Positions 18,006 to 27,006 of a stretch of DNA of 64,000 bases are shown here, piece by piece (position 1 is the first letter of the stretch; every line of letters starts with the position of its first letter). Position numbers and translations under genes: made by a program. The DNA is from Desulfobulbaceae bacterium BRH_c16a. Its GTDB lineage: Bacteria; Desulfobacterota; Desulfobulbia; Desulfobulbales; Desulfocapsaceae. The notes beneath the pieces are model-generated. The model saw only the letters and a list, made by a program, of their open reading frames with translations. It ran no database searches and was not told the origin of the DNA. The DNA lies in NCBI GenBank assembly GCA_000961725.1, contig LADS01000009.1, positions 19,076 through 83,075 on the forward strand, in the 5' to 3' direction.

Positions 18006-18007
18006 AA

Positions 18008-19288
18008 TCAGTCGATCAGTGCCAGCAGATCCGGGCCCAGATAGGTGCGTTCGTTTTCGCCGAGGATGCCCAAAGAGAGACAGATTAAAGTCCAGAAATG
18101 GACAACCCCATAACTGCCGCCGTAGAAGTGGCCGATATCCTCCATCTGCGAATGGCAGTTATGGCAGGGCGTGAGGACGTAGGCGGCGCCTGTTGCGGCA
18201 ATCTGGTCGAACTTGCGCTTGCCGTAGGTTCGCCGATGGTCGGTCATGCCCGCCTGCAGAAAACCGCCGCCGCCGCCGCAGCAGTAGTTGGCGCTGCGGT
18301 TCGGCTGCATGTCGATGAAATTCTCTTCGCCGACCAGACTTTTAACAACAAACCGCATATCCAGGGCGATTGACTCGCCGTAGGCCTTGCGGACAATCAT
18401 GCAGGGGTCCTGCACGGTAAACTTGATCTTTCTGGTATTCCACCGGGAATTGACCGGCAGCTTGCCCTCCCGTATCCATCTTGCATAGTAGGTGATGAGG
18501 CTTTCGAGAGCGAAATCGGCCGCAAGGCCAAAGCGCTTCAGGCCGTGCCACATTGTGTAGTAGCTGTGACCGCATTCGGTGTTCAGCCAGACCTTGCAGC
18601 CCAGTTCGCTCACCGCATCGACCCGTTTTCTTATCACCTCGTACCAGGCTTCCTCGTCGCCGGAAAACATGCAGAAGTTCTCCGCCGCCCAGCCTTTCGA
18701 GGAGTAGGTCCAGTCGGCGCCGACAAGATCGAAGATCTTCCAGAGCGGCACCATTTCGTCCGGTTCGCTCATCGGCTCGCGGGAGTTCTGGTTGACAAAG
18801 AAAAATGCCCCGGTTTTGTCCATCGGCGCCTGCAGATGCCGAAAGGCCGGCTGGGTCTCCCGCACTTCCTGCAGAACGTCCTCGACCACGAAGACGAAGT
18901 CGGCCGGGGGCAGCCCCATGGCGCTGGTCGAATCGGTTGAGCGGATCATCTGACAGGAGCGGACGATCCCGGAAGGTTTTTTGTCCTGCGGCCAGTTGCC
19001 CCGGGCGAGAAATACCAGCTGCGAGATGTCGATATTCATCGGACAGACATGCTGGCACCGCTTGCACTGCGTGCAGCACCAGACCCACGGCGTTTGAGAC
19101 AGCTCCGCATCCATGCCGAGCATTGCCATGCGGATGAATTTTCGCGGGTCCATGTTCTCGATTCCGGAGGCGGGACAGCCCGATGAACAGAGGCCGCAGG
19201 TCAGACAGGCTTCGAAACTGGCACCTTCCGGCAGCAGCTCCATGGCCTTTTCTTTGAAATTGATGGTGGGTATTGTGCTGTCCGCCAT
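18008..19288 (-). CDS. glpC: Anaerobic glycerol-3-phosphate dehydrogenase subunit C-like, HdrD/CCG-domain protein
   Basis: 426 residues. Two [4Fe-4S] motifs at the N-terminus (CLTCGLCSSGCP and CTQCKRCQHVCP) are followed by two cysteine-rich CCG-type domains: around TECGHSYY/DPCMIVRK, and the clear NYCCGGGGGF with TPCHNCHSQ. This is the layout of GlpC and of heterodisulfide-reductase HdrD subunits. It passes electrons from the GlpAB flavoprotein to the membrane quinone pool or another carrier. It is the last gene of glpABC, 10 bp after glpB. No membrane helix is obvious, so attachment would be peripheral. Confidence 0.85.
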   Translation of the reverse strand: MADSTIPTINFKEKAMELLPEGASFEACLTCGLCSSGCPASGIENMDPRKFIRMAMLGMDAELSQTPWVWCCTQCKRCQHVCPMNIDISQLVFLARGNWPQDKKPSGIVRSCQMIRSTDSTSAMGLPPADFVFVVEDVLQEVRETQPAFRHLQAPMDKTGAFFFVNQNSREPMSEPDEMVPLWKIFDLVGADWTYSSKGWAAENFCMFSGDEEAWYEVIRKRVDAVSELGCKVWLNTECGHSYYTMWHGLKRFGLAADFALESLITYYARWIREGKLPVNSRWNTRKIKFTVQDPCMIVRKAYGESIALDMRFVVKSLVGEENFIDMQPNRSANYCCGGGGGFLQAGMTDHRRTYGKRKFDQIAATGAAYVLTPCHNCHSQMEDIGHFYGGSYGVVHFWTLICLSLGILGENERTYLGPDLLALID

Positions 19289-19298
19289 GGCTGTTCCT

Positions 19299-20594
19299 TT
19301 AACTGCTTGAAGATGAAGACAAAAAACGTTCGGCCGCTTCCACCGCTTTATAGGCGGTGGCGATGGCGATGCCTGCCCCGCTGCGGCCGCGGATCCAGTC
19401 CTGATGGGCGAGGATCACCCCGGCGGCAAAGAGCCGCTCGCTGTATGGCCTGCCGCCGGTCATGAGCGGCCTGAAGGAGGAGTCGATCTCGATGCCCGCC
19501 CGGTGGATGGCATGACCGCGGCTGTCGGTGTAGCGGTCGCAATACCAGTGGGCCCGGCTTTCCGGCTGAGTCACAGGCAGATCCAGCAACGGTTCCCTGA
19601 TGCCGGTCAGCCCGGCCTCAAGGCCGCCGCTTAGAAAACGGCCGGTCGCCAGGATCACCGTCTCGGCGCGAAGTCGGATAGGACCGAAGCTGTCGCAGAG
19701 GCAAAGCGTTGCCGCGCCCGAATCAAAGGATAACGCGGTGACTTTTTGCTGGGGAATGAGCGTCACCCCTTTTTCCGGCAGGACCTGTTCGAACATCTCA
19801 CGCAGGCGGATGCCCGGCACCGAAGGCGGCATGGTCGGGATTTCAAAGATGGTAAGACCGGTGAGCCGTTCCAGTTCCGCTTTGACGTGGTCCGGCCGAT
19901 GCATGCCGAGAACCGCCGGAAGGCCTATCACCTGAGCCTCGCCGGCTGCTTTTTTCAGTAAATCCGCAAGCTTTTCCCGGGTGGCCGGGACTTCGAGAGC
20001 CCGGGCCATAACTTCCGGATAGATTTCTCCATGGGACATGTCCGGAAATCCGATTCTTTCCGTGGTAAGGCCGGGCCACCGGTCCTGCAGGTTGGCTGCC
20101 ACCTGACGGCCGCTGAAGCCCTTCAGGCCATTGAAATCGATGATGACGCAGGGCATTTTTTCGGCATAGGCGCGGGGTCCGGCCGCCATGGTAGCCGGCA
20201 CGCAGAGGGTCTGTTTCAGGGTGCCGGCCGGGGTCAGCGCTGTAACGTTGTGGTCCTGCGGCTTGCCGTAAGCGATGCCGCACTCCCCGAGAAAGGCGGT
20301 AAACTCGGTAAAGCTCCGGCGAATATCGGCGGCCGGGATTTTTGCAAGTGGATGATCCGGCTGGGTTGCGGCGAGTGTGTCGAGTGCCTGCCAGGGATCG
20401 ATCACCGCGGCAGGCGAGCCGTCCTCTTTGCCGAGCAGATCGAGGTAGCCGGTGGTATAGGCCACCGCGCCGGTGTTGCCGATCTGGGCAACAGCAATGT
20501 TGCGGCGCACGGCAAAGATCGAGGCGGCAAAACCGGCAATACCCGAGCCTATCACTGCCAGTTGGGTGGTAAGATTGCGTACTTCCTCTTTCAT
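19299..20594 (-). CDS. glpB: Anaerobic glycerol-3-phosphate dehydrogenase subunit B
   Basis: 431 residues, an FAD/NAD(P)-binding flavoprotein. The Rossmann motif is AVIGSGIAGFAASIFA near residue 12 and the late block ETVILATGRFLSGGLEAG is typical of GlpB. The C-terminal FAD segment is FAAGVILAHQDWIRGRSGAGIAIATAYKA. The start overlaps the glpA stop by 4 bases. It acts with GlpA in sn-glycerol-3-phosphate oxidation to dihydroxyacetone phosphate during anaerobic growth. Confidence 0.9.
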   Translation of the reverse strand: MKEEVRNLTTQLAVIGSGIAGFAASIFAVRRNIAVAQIGNTGAVAYTTGYLDLLGKEDGSPAAVIDPWQALDTLAATQPDHPLAKIPAADIRRSFTEFTAFLGECGIAYGKPQDHNVTALTPAGTLKQTLCVPATMAAGPRAYAEKMPCVIIDFNGLKGFSGRQVAANLQDRWPGLTTERIGFPDMSHGEIYPEVMARALEVPATREKLADLLKKAAGEAQVIGLPAVLGMHRPDHVKAELERLTGLTIFEIPTMPPSVPGIRLREMFEQVLPEKGVTLIPQQKVTALSFDSGAATLCLCDSFGPIRLRAETVILATGRFLSGGLEAGLTGIREPLLDLPVTQPESRAHWYCDRYTDSRGHAIHRAGIEIDSSFRPLMTGGRPYSERLFAAGVILAHQDWIRGRSGAGIAIATAYKAVEAAERFLSSSSSS

Positions 20595-22168
20595 TCTTCC
20601 TCCAGGGTATCGAGGCCGAGCAGGCCGCAGTGCAGGGCCTCGGCGAGTTCCATCTGGGCTGCCTGCTGCCCCCAGATGACTGTTTTCTGGCCCTTGAACC
20701 GTTCATTGAAAAAATCGCGCATATGACGAAGCCCCGAGGCGTCGCGGTAATATCCCCGGTCATAGAGATACGAGCAGATACGAATACCGCAGAAGGAACC
20801 CTGACAGGGGCCTTTGCCGGCCCGGGATCTGAGGGCAATGGCCTCAAGCGTCATTTCTTTTTCCGCCCCCGGCGCGCCTTTGACGATCTCGTCGATGGCC
20901 GATTGCGGCACCATTTCGCATTCGCAGAGGATCATGTCGTCGGCGTTGTTGGCATGGTACCAGTACTTCGGCGAAGCACCGGGTTCGGTCCAGCGGCAGG
21001 CCTCGCCGTCCGGCAAGGGAACCGAAGTGGTCGTGCAGGGTTCGTTGTTGCCAAGGCGGGCGGCCACCAGATCGGCGGTTTTTTCGGCCATCAGACGGAA
21101 AGTAGTGAGCTTGCCGCCGGTAATGGTGCAGAAATTGGCAAGCCCTTGTGAAGTGTGGTCCAGGAGGGCGAAACCCCTCTTTGCCTCGCGATCGTCATCA
21201 CCCAAATTGCATTGCAAAAGAGGGCGCACCCGGGAAAAAGCCCTGATATATCTCGCGGTAGCGAGAGCCGGGATCATCGCCGCGCCCTCTTTGACATTCA
21301 AATCGATTTCTGCCACGGTCGGCCGGATATTCTCCAGATTCATGGTTCGGACGGAGGTGGTGCCGAGCACCGAGACCGTGCCGCCCGGCACGAGAATGTC
21401 ACCGTCGCCCGGCAGTCTTAACCTGTTGATCACATGACGGGTCATGCGGTCGTGACTGACGAGGAGGGTGCCCTTCGAATAGAGCAGGTTGACGTCGGTA
21501 CAGCCGGCCAGCCTCGATATGTCCATAGCCCAGGCACCGCCGGCATTGACATACTGTTTGGCAACTACTCTGAGCAGGCTGTTGGTCCTTGTATCCCGGC
21601 AGAGGGCGGCGCGGATCTCGCCGTCTGCGATCTCGAAGCCCAGGATTTCGGTATGGGGCAGGTATCGGCTGCCGCTTGCCGCAGAGGCATGGGCGACATT
21701 TTCAAGGGCCAGGCGAAAGGGATCGATAGTTGCGTCGGCGACTCGGTAGACCTTGAAAATCCGGTCGGAAAGATGCGGCTCCAGCCTTTTTGCTTCGCTT
21801 ATAGCAATTTCTTCACAGGAAATGGCGACCTGTCGGCAAAGGTGAGGGAAATATTCGGCAAATCCCGGATCGTCTCCCTCGACAGCGACAAAAAGACCGC
21901 CTGTCTGCTCGACGCACTGCGGCGCCAGTTTCTTCAGGAGTTCGTTCTCCTGCCGGCATTCGCCGGCGGAATGCGGATCGTTCGAGACGTACCTGGCGCC
22001 GGAGTGCAGCAGACCGTGGTTGCCGCCGGAGGCGCCGGCACAGAGATCGCGTTTGTCGACCAGGAGAGTGTGCAGGCCGCGGAGGGAGAGATCGCGCATT
22101 ACCCCTGCGCCGGTTACCCCGCCACCGATGATCAGCACTTCCGTGGCAATGGTCTGTTCTTGCATCAT
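20591..22168 (-). CDS. glpA: Anaerobic glycerol-3-phosphate dehydrogenase subunit A
   Basis: 525 residues from the ATG at 22168 (MMQEQ; GAGAGG lies about 10 bases upstream). A much longer in-frame reading upstream is not homologous-looking. Residues 10-30 hold the FAD motif IGGGVTGAGVMRDLSLRG, followed by KRDLCAGASGGNHGLLHSGARYV, the glycerol-phosphate dehydrogenase signature. The C-terminal BFD-like [2Fe-2S] domain has CECEMV and CQGSFCG. First gene of glpABC. The divergent 285-bp region upstream holds two palindromes that could serve control. Confidence 0.93.
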   Translation of the reverse strand: MMQEQTIATEVLIIGGGVTGAGVMRDLSLRGLHTLLVDKRDLCAGASGGNHGLLHSGARYVSNDPHSAGECRQENELLKKLAPQCVEQTGGLFVAVEGDDPGFAEYFPHLCRQVAISCEEIAISEAKRLEPHLSDRIFKVYRVADATIDPFRLALENVAHASAASGSRYLPHTEILGFEIADGEIRAALCRDTRTNSLLRVVAKQYVNAGGAWAMDISRLAGCTDVNLLYSKGTLLVSHDRMTRHVINRLRLPGDGDILVPGGTVSVLGTTSVRTMNLENIRPTVAEIDLNVKEGAAMIPALATARYIRAFSRVRPLLQCNLGDDDREAKRGFALLDHTSQGLANFCTITGGKLTTFRLMAEKTADLVAARLGNNEPCTTTSVPLPDGEACRWTEPGASPKYWYHANNADDMILCECEMVPQSAIDEIVKGAPGAEKEMTLEAIALRSRAGKGPCQGSFCGIRICSYLYDRGYYRDASGLRHMRDFFNERFKGQKTVIWGQQAAQMELAEALHCGLLGLDTLEEE

Positions 22169-22281
22169 GATTCTTTGTCCTCTCGGGAAAAAATTCCATA
22201 TGGGATCGGGTGCCGAAAAACCGCACCTTTTGATTGATGTAATATTGTTTGGACAAAAGTTCAAGTGAAAATATATTATGG

Positions 22282-22291
22282 TTCGTACGAA
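22282..22291. promoter_or_regulatory. Palindrome ttcgtacgaa upstream of glpA
   Basis: A 10-bp perfect palindrome in AT-rich DNA about 115 bases upstream of the glpA start. A candidate operator only; no regulator gene is adjacent. Confidence 0.25.
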
Positions 22292-22320
22292 AACTATTAT
22301 TTTATAAAACGAAACTCGAT

Positions 22321-22340
22321 CTCTCCTGTCGACAGGAGAG
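22321..22340. promoter_or_regulatory. 20-bp perfect palindrome between glpA and thiD
   Basis: ctctcctgtc followed directly by gacaggagag is a perfect 20-bp palindrome with no loop, 153 bases upstream of glpA and 114 bases upstream of thiD. A spacer-free palindrome of this length suits a dimeric DNA-binding protein better than a terminator. No match to a TPP riboswitch was seen in the thiD leader. Confidence 0.4.
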
Positions 22341-22453
22341 GGATATGCCGGGTGTGAACAGCCCGCCGGAGGCGTTGACAAAAATGACTTTTCCATGGTA
22401 GCACTTCTCTGCGAGGATGCAGGATGTACACCTTTAGAAAAGGAGAAGCAGCA

Positions 22454-23269
22454 GTGAAAACATATCGCCGGGTAGTATCGATTGCCGGATCGGACAGTGG
22501 CGGCGGGGCGGGCATCCAGGCGGATCTTAAGACCTTCTCGGCCCTTGGCTGTTACGGCATGTCGGTTGTCACGGCAGTAACGGCGCAGAATACCGTTGCC
22601 GTCACCGGCATACATCCGGTTCCGCCTGAATTTGTCGGGCTCCAGCTTGATGCGGTACTCAGTGATATCGGCACGGATGCGGTGAAAATCGGCATGCTTC
22701 ATTCGTCGCCGATAATCTCCATAGTTGCCGACCGGCTTTGCCGGTATGCATGCGGAGCCATCGTTCTCGATCCCGTCATGCTGGCGAAAAGCGGTGACAG
22801 TTTACTCTCGGAGAAGGCCGTAGACGATCTGAAAGCAGGCCTCATGCCGCTTGCCGCTCTCGTCACCCCTAATCTGCCGGAGGCTTCGGTGCTGCTTGGC
22901 CGGGAAGTGACCCGGCGCGACCAGATGGCCGATGCCTGCCGGGAACTGGTGCGACTCGGCTGCCGGTCGGTGTATCTCAAGGGAGGCCACCTGGTTGACG
23001 AGGGCAATGTCGATATGCTGTTTGACGGGCTGAGCGGAAAATTGCTGGAATTCACCGGGGAACATCTGGTGACCCGCAATTCCCACGGAACCGGCTGCAC
23101 ACTTTCTTCGGCTATTGCCGCGTTTCTGGCGAGGGGAGAGACGCTGCCGCAGGCGGCCGGCATGGCAAAAAACTATGTCAGCCTAGCCCTTAGCAGAGGA
23201 GCGGACATGGTCGTCGGTCGGGGCCATGGACCTTTACACCATTTTCATGCGTGGTGGCCGGGATTTTAA
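22454..23269 (+). CDS. thiD: Hydroxymethylpyrimidine/phosphomethylpyrimidine kinase
   Basis: 271 residues from the GTG at 22454, chosen because AAGGAG lies 9 bases upstream; an ATG at 22424 has a weaker site. GSDSGGGAGIQADLKTF near the N-terminus and NSHGTGCTLSSAIAA near residue 215 are the substrate and anion-hole motifs of ThiD in the ribokinase fold. VKIGML and VLDPVMLAKSGD also match. It phosphorylates HMP and HMP-P for thiamine synthesis, the cofactor used by the two 2-oxoacid oxidoreductases in this window. The hydrolase downstream starts 14 bp later. Confidence 0.95.
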   Translation: MKTYRRVVSIAGSDSGGGAGIQADLKTFSALGCYGMSVVTAVTAQNTVAVTGIHPVPPEFVGLQLDAVLSDIGTDAVKIGMLHSSPIISIVADRLCRYACGAIVLDPVMLAKSGDSLLSEKAVDDLKAGLMPLAALVTPNLPEASVLLGREVTRRDQMADACRELVRLGCRSVYLKGGHLVDEGNVDMLFDGLSGKLLEFTGEHLVTRNSHGTGCTLSSAIAAFLARGETLPQAAGMAKNYVSLALSRGADMVVGRGHGPLHHFHAWWPGF

Positions 23270-23282
23270 AGGGAAAATGAAG

Positions 23283-24116
23283 ATGAACCTGTTGTTGCAG
23301 TTGTTCCTCTATGGTGCGATTTTCTATGTGTTGTGCATGATCTTCATGTATCTGCGTCAGGATTCGCTGCTGTTTTATCCGAACCTGGCCCGTCACGAGG
23401 GGCACGGCGATGAAAGGGTCGTCGACTGCAGCTTTCATCGGGGAGCGGTCACTCTGCGGGGCTGGCTGGTGAATCCCGGTCTTGCCCAGGAGAAATTGCT
23501 GATGTATTACGGCGGCAATGCCGAAGATGTTTTTTTAAATGTCGATGAATTCAAGGATATCCATGCAGCAACGCTTTTTGTCGCCTACCGGGGGTACGGT
23601 CCGAGTGGCGGCAGGCCGGGCGAGGCGGAAATTTTTGCCGATGCCCTGGCGGTAATCGACGATATGCGTTCCCGCTACTCGCCGGAGCAGGTTTTTCTGA
23701 TCGGCAGAAGTCTTGGCTCAGGGGTGGCATGCTATGTCGCATCCCGCCGGGAGGTGCAGGGGGCCATCCTAGTGACGCCCTACGACAGCATCGAAAACGT
23801 GGCGAAATCGCATTACCCCTGGCTGCCTGTTGCGCTTTTTCTCAGGCATCGTTTTGCTTCCTTTGAATTTGCGAGGGACATCCGCTGTCCGTTGCTGGTA
23901 GTCTATGGCGGCGAGGATAAAGTAATCGGCCCAGGCCGGACGGAAAATCTCATTCGTCATATCCGGGGGCAAAAAGAGATTGTCTTTCTCGCCTCGGCCG
24001 ATCACGGCACCATAGACATGTACCCCGCCTACTGGCAGGCGATTCTCCGCTTCATCAATCCGGAAAATGCTGTCGCCGCCGAACCGCAGCCCGGCGAATC
24101 GGTGCAGAAAAATTAA
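23283..24116 (+). CDS. Membrane-anchored alpha/beta hydrolase
   Basis: 277 residues from the ATG at 23283 (AAAGGG nine bases upstream). An N-terminal membrane helix (about 3-25) is followed by an alpha/beta hydrolase domain. The nucleophile elbow is GRSLGSG, the acid is likely Asp in YGGEDKVIG, and the His is in SADHGTIDMY. This is the pattern of the BEM46/YfhR-like family, usually serine esterases of unknown substrate facing the periplasm. It shares a transcript with thiD and converges on the YciA gene with a 7-bp gap. Confidence 0.85.
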   Translation: MNLLLQLFLYGAIFYVLCMIFMYLRQDSLLFYPNLARHEGHGDERVVDCSFHRGAVTLRGWLVNPGLAQEKLLMYYGGNAEDVFLNVDEFKDIHAATLFVAYRGYGPSGGRPGEAEIFADALAVIDDMRSRYSPEQVFLIGRSLGSGVACYVASRREVQGAILVTPYDSIENVAKSHYPWLPVALFLRHRFASFEFARDIRCPLLVVYGGEDKVIGPGRTENLIRHIRGQKEIVFLASADHGTIDMYPAYWQAILRFINPENAVAAEPQPGESVQKN

Positions 24117-24123
24117 GCTTCGG

Positions 24124-24540
24124 TCAGCTTTTGCAGCTTTTGTCGATCGCCTGTTTTTTCCCTTCACCGTCTACCGCAACGTAGGTAAAGGCAGCTTTGG
24201 TGACCCGGAGTTCGACAATTTCTGCCACCGGTCTGTCAAGAGCAGGTTTCACCCAGACCTCAAGATCGATGGTGATCGAGGTTGTGCCGATCCGAACCAC
24301 CTCACCGTAGCAGCCGACGACATCTCCGACATGCACCGGCTTGATGAAGGCGATAGATTCCGCCGCAACCGTGACAACTCTTGAGCAGGTGATTTCGCGG
24401 GCCAGGATTCCGCCGGCGATGTCCATCTGGGCCATGATCCAGCCGCCGAAAATATCGCCATGAGGATTGGTGTCGGCCGGCATGGCGAGAGTCCGTAAAA
24501 TGAGCCGGCCTTTTCTGCCGGAAATGTCTTCTTCCATCAC
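24124..24540 (-). CDS. Acyl-CoA thioesterase, YciA-like hot-dog protein
   Basis: 138 residues. TLAMPADTNPHGDIFGGWIMAQMDIAGG (about 17-44) is the signature of YciA/BFIT-type acyl-CoA thioesterases, with the catalytic Asp in the helix. IAFIKPVHVGDVVGCYG and FTYVAVDGEGK complete the fold. It hydrolyses acyl-CoAs and keeps the CoA pool free. Single gene. Confidence 0.9.
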   Translation of the reverse strand: MMEEDISGRKGRLILRTLAMPADTNPHGDIFGGWIMAQMDIAGGILAREITCSRVVTVAAESIAFIKPVHVGDVVGCYGEVVRIGTTSITIDLEVWVKPALDRPVAEIVELRVTKAAFTYVAVDGEGKKQAIDKSCKS

Positions 24541-24648
24541 TTATTACCCGGGTGACTTGAATTTTATGGAGAGATAACTATATAGTTGACTAAAGACACA
24601 TATTACCCAATGTCAAATCAATTGAACAGTAAATGAGTGAGAGGGTCC

Positions 24649-25011
24649 ATGACAGCAGAGAAAAGGCGATTCAGTCGGATCTTTTTTAACGTGAGAGCCC
24701 GGCTTGCGGTGGACGACAAGGTTTACACGGTCGATCGGATAGTAAATCTCAGCGTTGGTGGTTGTCTCCTGGAAATCCAAGACGACCTGCCGCTGGGGAA
24801 AGAATGCAAATTCACCATTCTCTTGCCCCGTATGGCTCCGGGGGTAGATGTGTTCGGTGAAATTGTCCGAACCGGAGATGGCGAAGCAAGCATCAAATTC
24901 GTGAGGATAACACCGGACAATCTTGTTCATCTGCAGAATATCATACGATACAATGCGGATAATCCCGACGTGATTGAAGAAGAAATCAGTTCTCATCCGG
25001 GGCTCAAGTAG
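24649..25011 (+). CDS. PilZ-domain protein
   Basis: 120 residues from the ATG at 24649 (AGAGGG just upstream). EKRRFSRIFFNVRA supplies the RxxxR motif and NLSVGGCLLEI supplies the (D/N)xSxxG motif that bind cyclic-di-GMP. It consists of this single domain, so it should act as a c-di-GMP adaptor. The nearby REC/HD-GYP protein (28.3 kb) could degrade the same messenger. Confidence 0.88.
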   Translation: MTAEKRRFSRIFFNVRARLAVDDKVYTVDRIVNLSVGGCLLEIQDDLPLGKECKFTILLPRMAPGVDVFGEIVRTGDGEASIKFVRITPDNLVHLQNIIRYNADNPDVIEEEISSHPGLK

Positions 25012-25106
25012 GAATCGACGTACAGCAACTTTTGAATTATGCCTATCGCAGGCGTAGCCTCCGATGGGCATTTCTTTATGATGGTTTCAGTCAATTGGGA
25101 TAAGGA

Positions 25107-25724
25107 ATGGTTCGTGGTTTGTTGCTTGTATTGCTTGCTCTTATTTTCACCGGGACACTGTCGATACCGTTTGTCTATGAGTCGCAAACCCTGTGGTATA
25201 AAACAGGTTACGATAAATCGTTGCTGCGGGGAGGGCAGCTGGTGGGCCTGCTCGCAGCGCTGTCGATCTTTTTCCAGATACTGCTGGGAGTAAGGGGCAA
25301 ATATTTGGAAGAGTTCTTCGGGATGACGGCATTGATGAGTTTGCACCGGGTAAATGGTCTTACCCTGGCACTTCTTGCCATCCTGCATATAGTTCTGGTG
25401 CAGGTTCCCGAAGGAATCGCCAACCTGCCGATCGGTGTCAGGTTCTGGCCGGAAATGGTCGGGATGCTGCTGTTCTCTATTATTCTGACGATGGTTATTT
25501 CTTCTCAATTTCGCCTGCAGATTGGTCTGGCCTATCAACGCTGGCGGCTCATTCACCGTATGCTGGCGTATCTGGTCCCCTTCCTGCTCACCGTACATGT
25601 CCTTTTTGTCAGTGACTCCTTTGAACATCGAATCCCCCAGACAGGATTGTTTGCGCTGCTCGTAGCGGTGGCTGTCTGGATCCTGAGAATAAAAGGGGTG
25701 TATTGGCTGAAGAAGAAAGCATGA
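25107..25724 (+). CDS. Ferric-reductase-like heme membrane protein
   Basis: 205 residues with six predicted membrane helices and four helix-borne histidines (LHRVNG, LHIVLVQ, IHRMLAY, VHVLFVS) placed as heme-b ligands of the ferric reductase/MsrQ/NOX-like transmembrane domain. It lacks the FAD/NAD-binding part, so it needs a separate electron donor. It could also be a YceI-associated cytochrome b; the yceI-like gene lies 159 bp downstream on the same strand. Confidence 0.75.
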   Translation: MVRGLLLVLLALIFTGTLSIPFVYESQTLWYKTGYDKSLLRGGQLVGLLAALSIFFQILLGVRGKYLEEFFGMTALMSLHRVNGLTLALLAILHIVLVQVPEGIANLPIGVRFWPEMVGMLLFSIILTMVISSQFRLQIGLAYQRWRLIHRMLAYLVPFLLTVHVLFVSDSFEHRIPQTGLFALLVAVAVWILRIKGVYWLKKKA

Positions 25725-25883
25725 CTGTTTACCGTTCGGGGCATTACCTTGCCATGTTATTCTTTGACAACGGCTTAATATCAAACTTGATTTTCGAATG
25801 GTGTTCATTATTGTTTTGCAACCGGAGAAGGATTCCGGAGGAAGAATATCATTTTAGACAATTACATATCCCAAGGAGAATGT

Positions 25884-26480
25884 ATGAATTTTTTCAAGAG
25901 AATATCGTTGCTGCTGATTTTCCTCACTATGAGTCCGCAATTCGTTTTTGCAGCAGCACGAAGTTGGGAACTCGATAAGGCGCATTCCAACTTCTATTTT
26001 GGTGTAGATCACGTTTATTCCACCATACGGGGACACTTTAACGAATATTCCGGCGAGGTAAATTTCGATCCCGATAACCTGGCTGAAAGCAGATTTTATT
26101 TTGCAATCGAGACCGCTTCAATCGACACCGATATCGCCAAACGCGACAAGCACCTGCAGTCTTCGGATTTTTTCGATGCGGCAAAGTATCCGTTGATGAC
26201 CTTTACATCGACCAGGATTGTCGATGCCGGTAACGGTCTCTATGAGGTGCATGGAAAATTCGCGGTCAAAGGGGTCGAATATGACCTGATGCTGCCTCTT
26301 GTGCTGGCAGGGGTCAAGGACCATCCCGCAGTCAAGGGCAAGGAAGTGGCCGGTTTCAACGGGAGAATGATTCTTGACAGGCTGGCCTACATTATCGGCT
26401 CCGGGAAATTCTATGACCTTGGACTGGTAGGCAAGGACGTAGAAATATTTGTGACCCTGGAGGCACTGAGCGAAAAGTAG
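25884..26480 (+). CDS. YceI-family periplasmic lipocalin-like protein
   Basis: 198 residues with a signal peptide ending at FVFA-AARSW (cleavage near 23-24). The mature part has the YceI pattern: WELDKAHSNFYFGVDHV, TASIDTDIAKRDKHLQSSDFFDAAKYP, and a closing AYIIGSGKFYDLGLVGKDVEI. The fold binds isoprenoid-like lipids such as polyprenyl compounds. AAGGAG precedes the ATG. A perfect 22-bp palindromic hairpin follows the stop. Confidence 0.92.
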   Translation: MNFFKRISLLLIFLTMSPQFVFAAARSWELDKAHSNFYFGVDHVYSTIRGHFNEYSGEVNFDPDNLAESRFYFAIETASIDTDIAKRDKHLQSSDFFDAAKYPLMTFTSTRIVDAGNGLYEVHGKFAVKGVEYDLMLPLVLAGVKDHPAVKGKEVAGFNGRMILDRLAYIIGSGKFYDLGLVGKDVEIFVTLEALSEK

Positions 26481-26491
26481 GAGTTGAGGAT

Positions 26492-26513
26492 ACTCCGGGC
26501 AGCTGCCCGGAGT
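26492..26513 (+). terminator. Hairpin after the yceI-like gene
   Basis: A 22-bp perfect palindrome (actccgggcag / ctgcccggagt) 12 bases after the stop codon. It forms a strong GC-rich hairpin. The following bases are not a T run, so termination may be imperfect. Confidence 0.55.
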
Positions 26514-26704
26514 GTCCCCATTGACATCCTCGACAGGTTGCTTAAATTCCCCAAGAAGATCGCTTCGACATTTTTCCGCCCGAAGCAGGTGTTTTCCCCT
26601 CAAGAGGAATTGCCTCGAGCTGTCGTTTTTGCGAGAGATGCCGGGCAATAGAAAGAACAGACTCAACAAACGGTTGTTCATATATCTCACAAAGGAGGCC
26701 TGTT

Positions 26705-26926
26705 ATGACCCATACCTGTAAAAATTGCGGTGCCGTGGCTGACGATCCCGGGCATCTCTGTAATCCGACCATGGAAGTGCTTGCATGCTCCTATTGCGGG
26801 GCAAACGATGTCGGGGCAACCCATGTGTGCAAAGAGAAACTTGCCGCAATGAAATATTCGTGCCAGTCCTGCGGCAGGGTTGCCGCAGAGAGCGATGAAC
26901 TCTGCAAGCCTTTTGAAATTGCTTAA
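26705..26926 (+). CDS. Small Cys-rich putative zinc-binding protein
   Basis: 73 residues with AAAGGAGG before the ATG and a terminator hairpin after the stop, which together make it a real gene. Cysteine sets CKNCG, CSYCG and CQSCG, plus lone Cys in HLCN, HVCK and LCKP, look like repeated zinc knuckles. Function unknown. Confidence 0.75.
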   Translation: MTHTCKNCGAVADDPGHLCNPTMEVLACSYCGANDVGATHVCKEKLAAMKYSCQSCGRVAAESDELCKPFEIA

Positions 26927-26954
26927 GAATAGAACCATTCGACCAGGAGCGAAC

Positions 26955-26986
26955 AAAGGCCGGGCAGCATGAGCTGACCGGCCTTT
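26955..26986 (+). terminator. Terminator of the small Cys-rich gene
   Basis: aaaggccgg (26955-26963) pairs with ccggccttt (26978-26986) over a 14-nt loop, 28 bases after the stop. Because its ends are A and T runs, it can act on both strands and may also end the convergent DsrC-like transcript. Confidence 0.6.
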
Positions 26987-27006
26987 GCTGCTTTAAGGGG
27001 CTAAGA

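Noticed and set aside
22341..22453. TPP riboswitch in front of thiD
   Set aside because: I searched the leader for the conserved CUGAGA and the second conserved helix and found neither.
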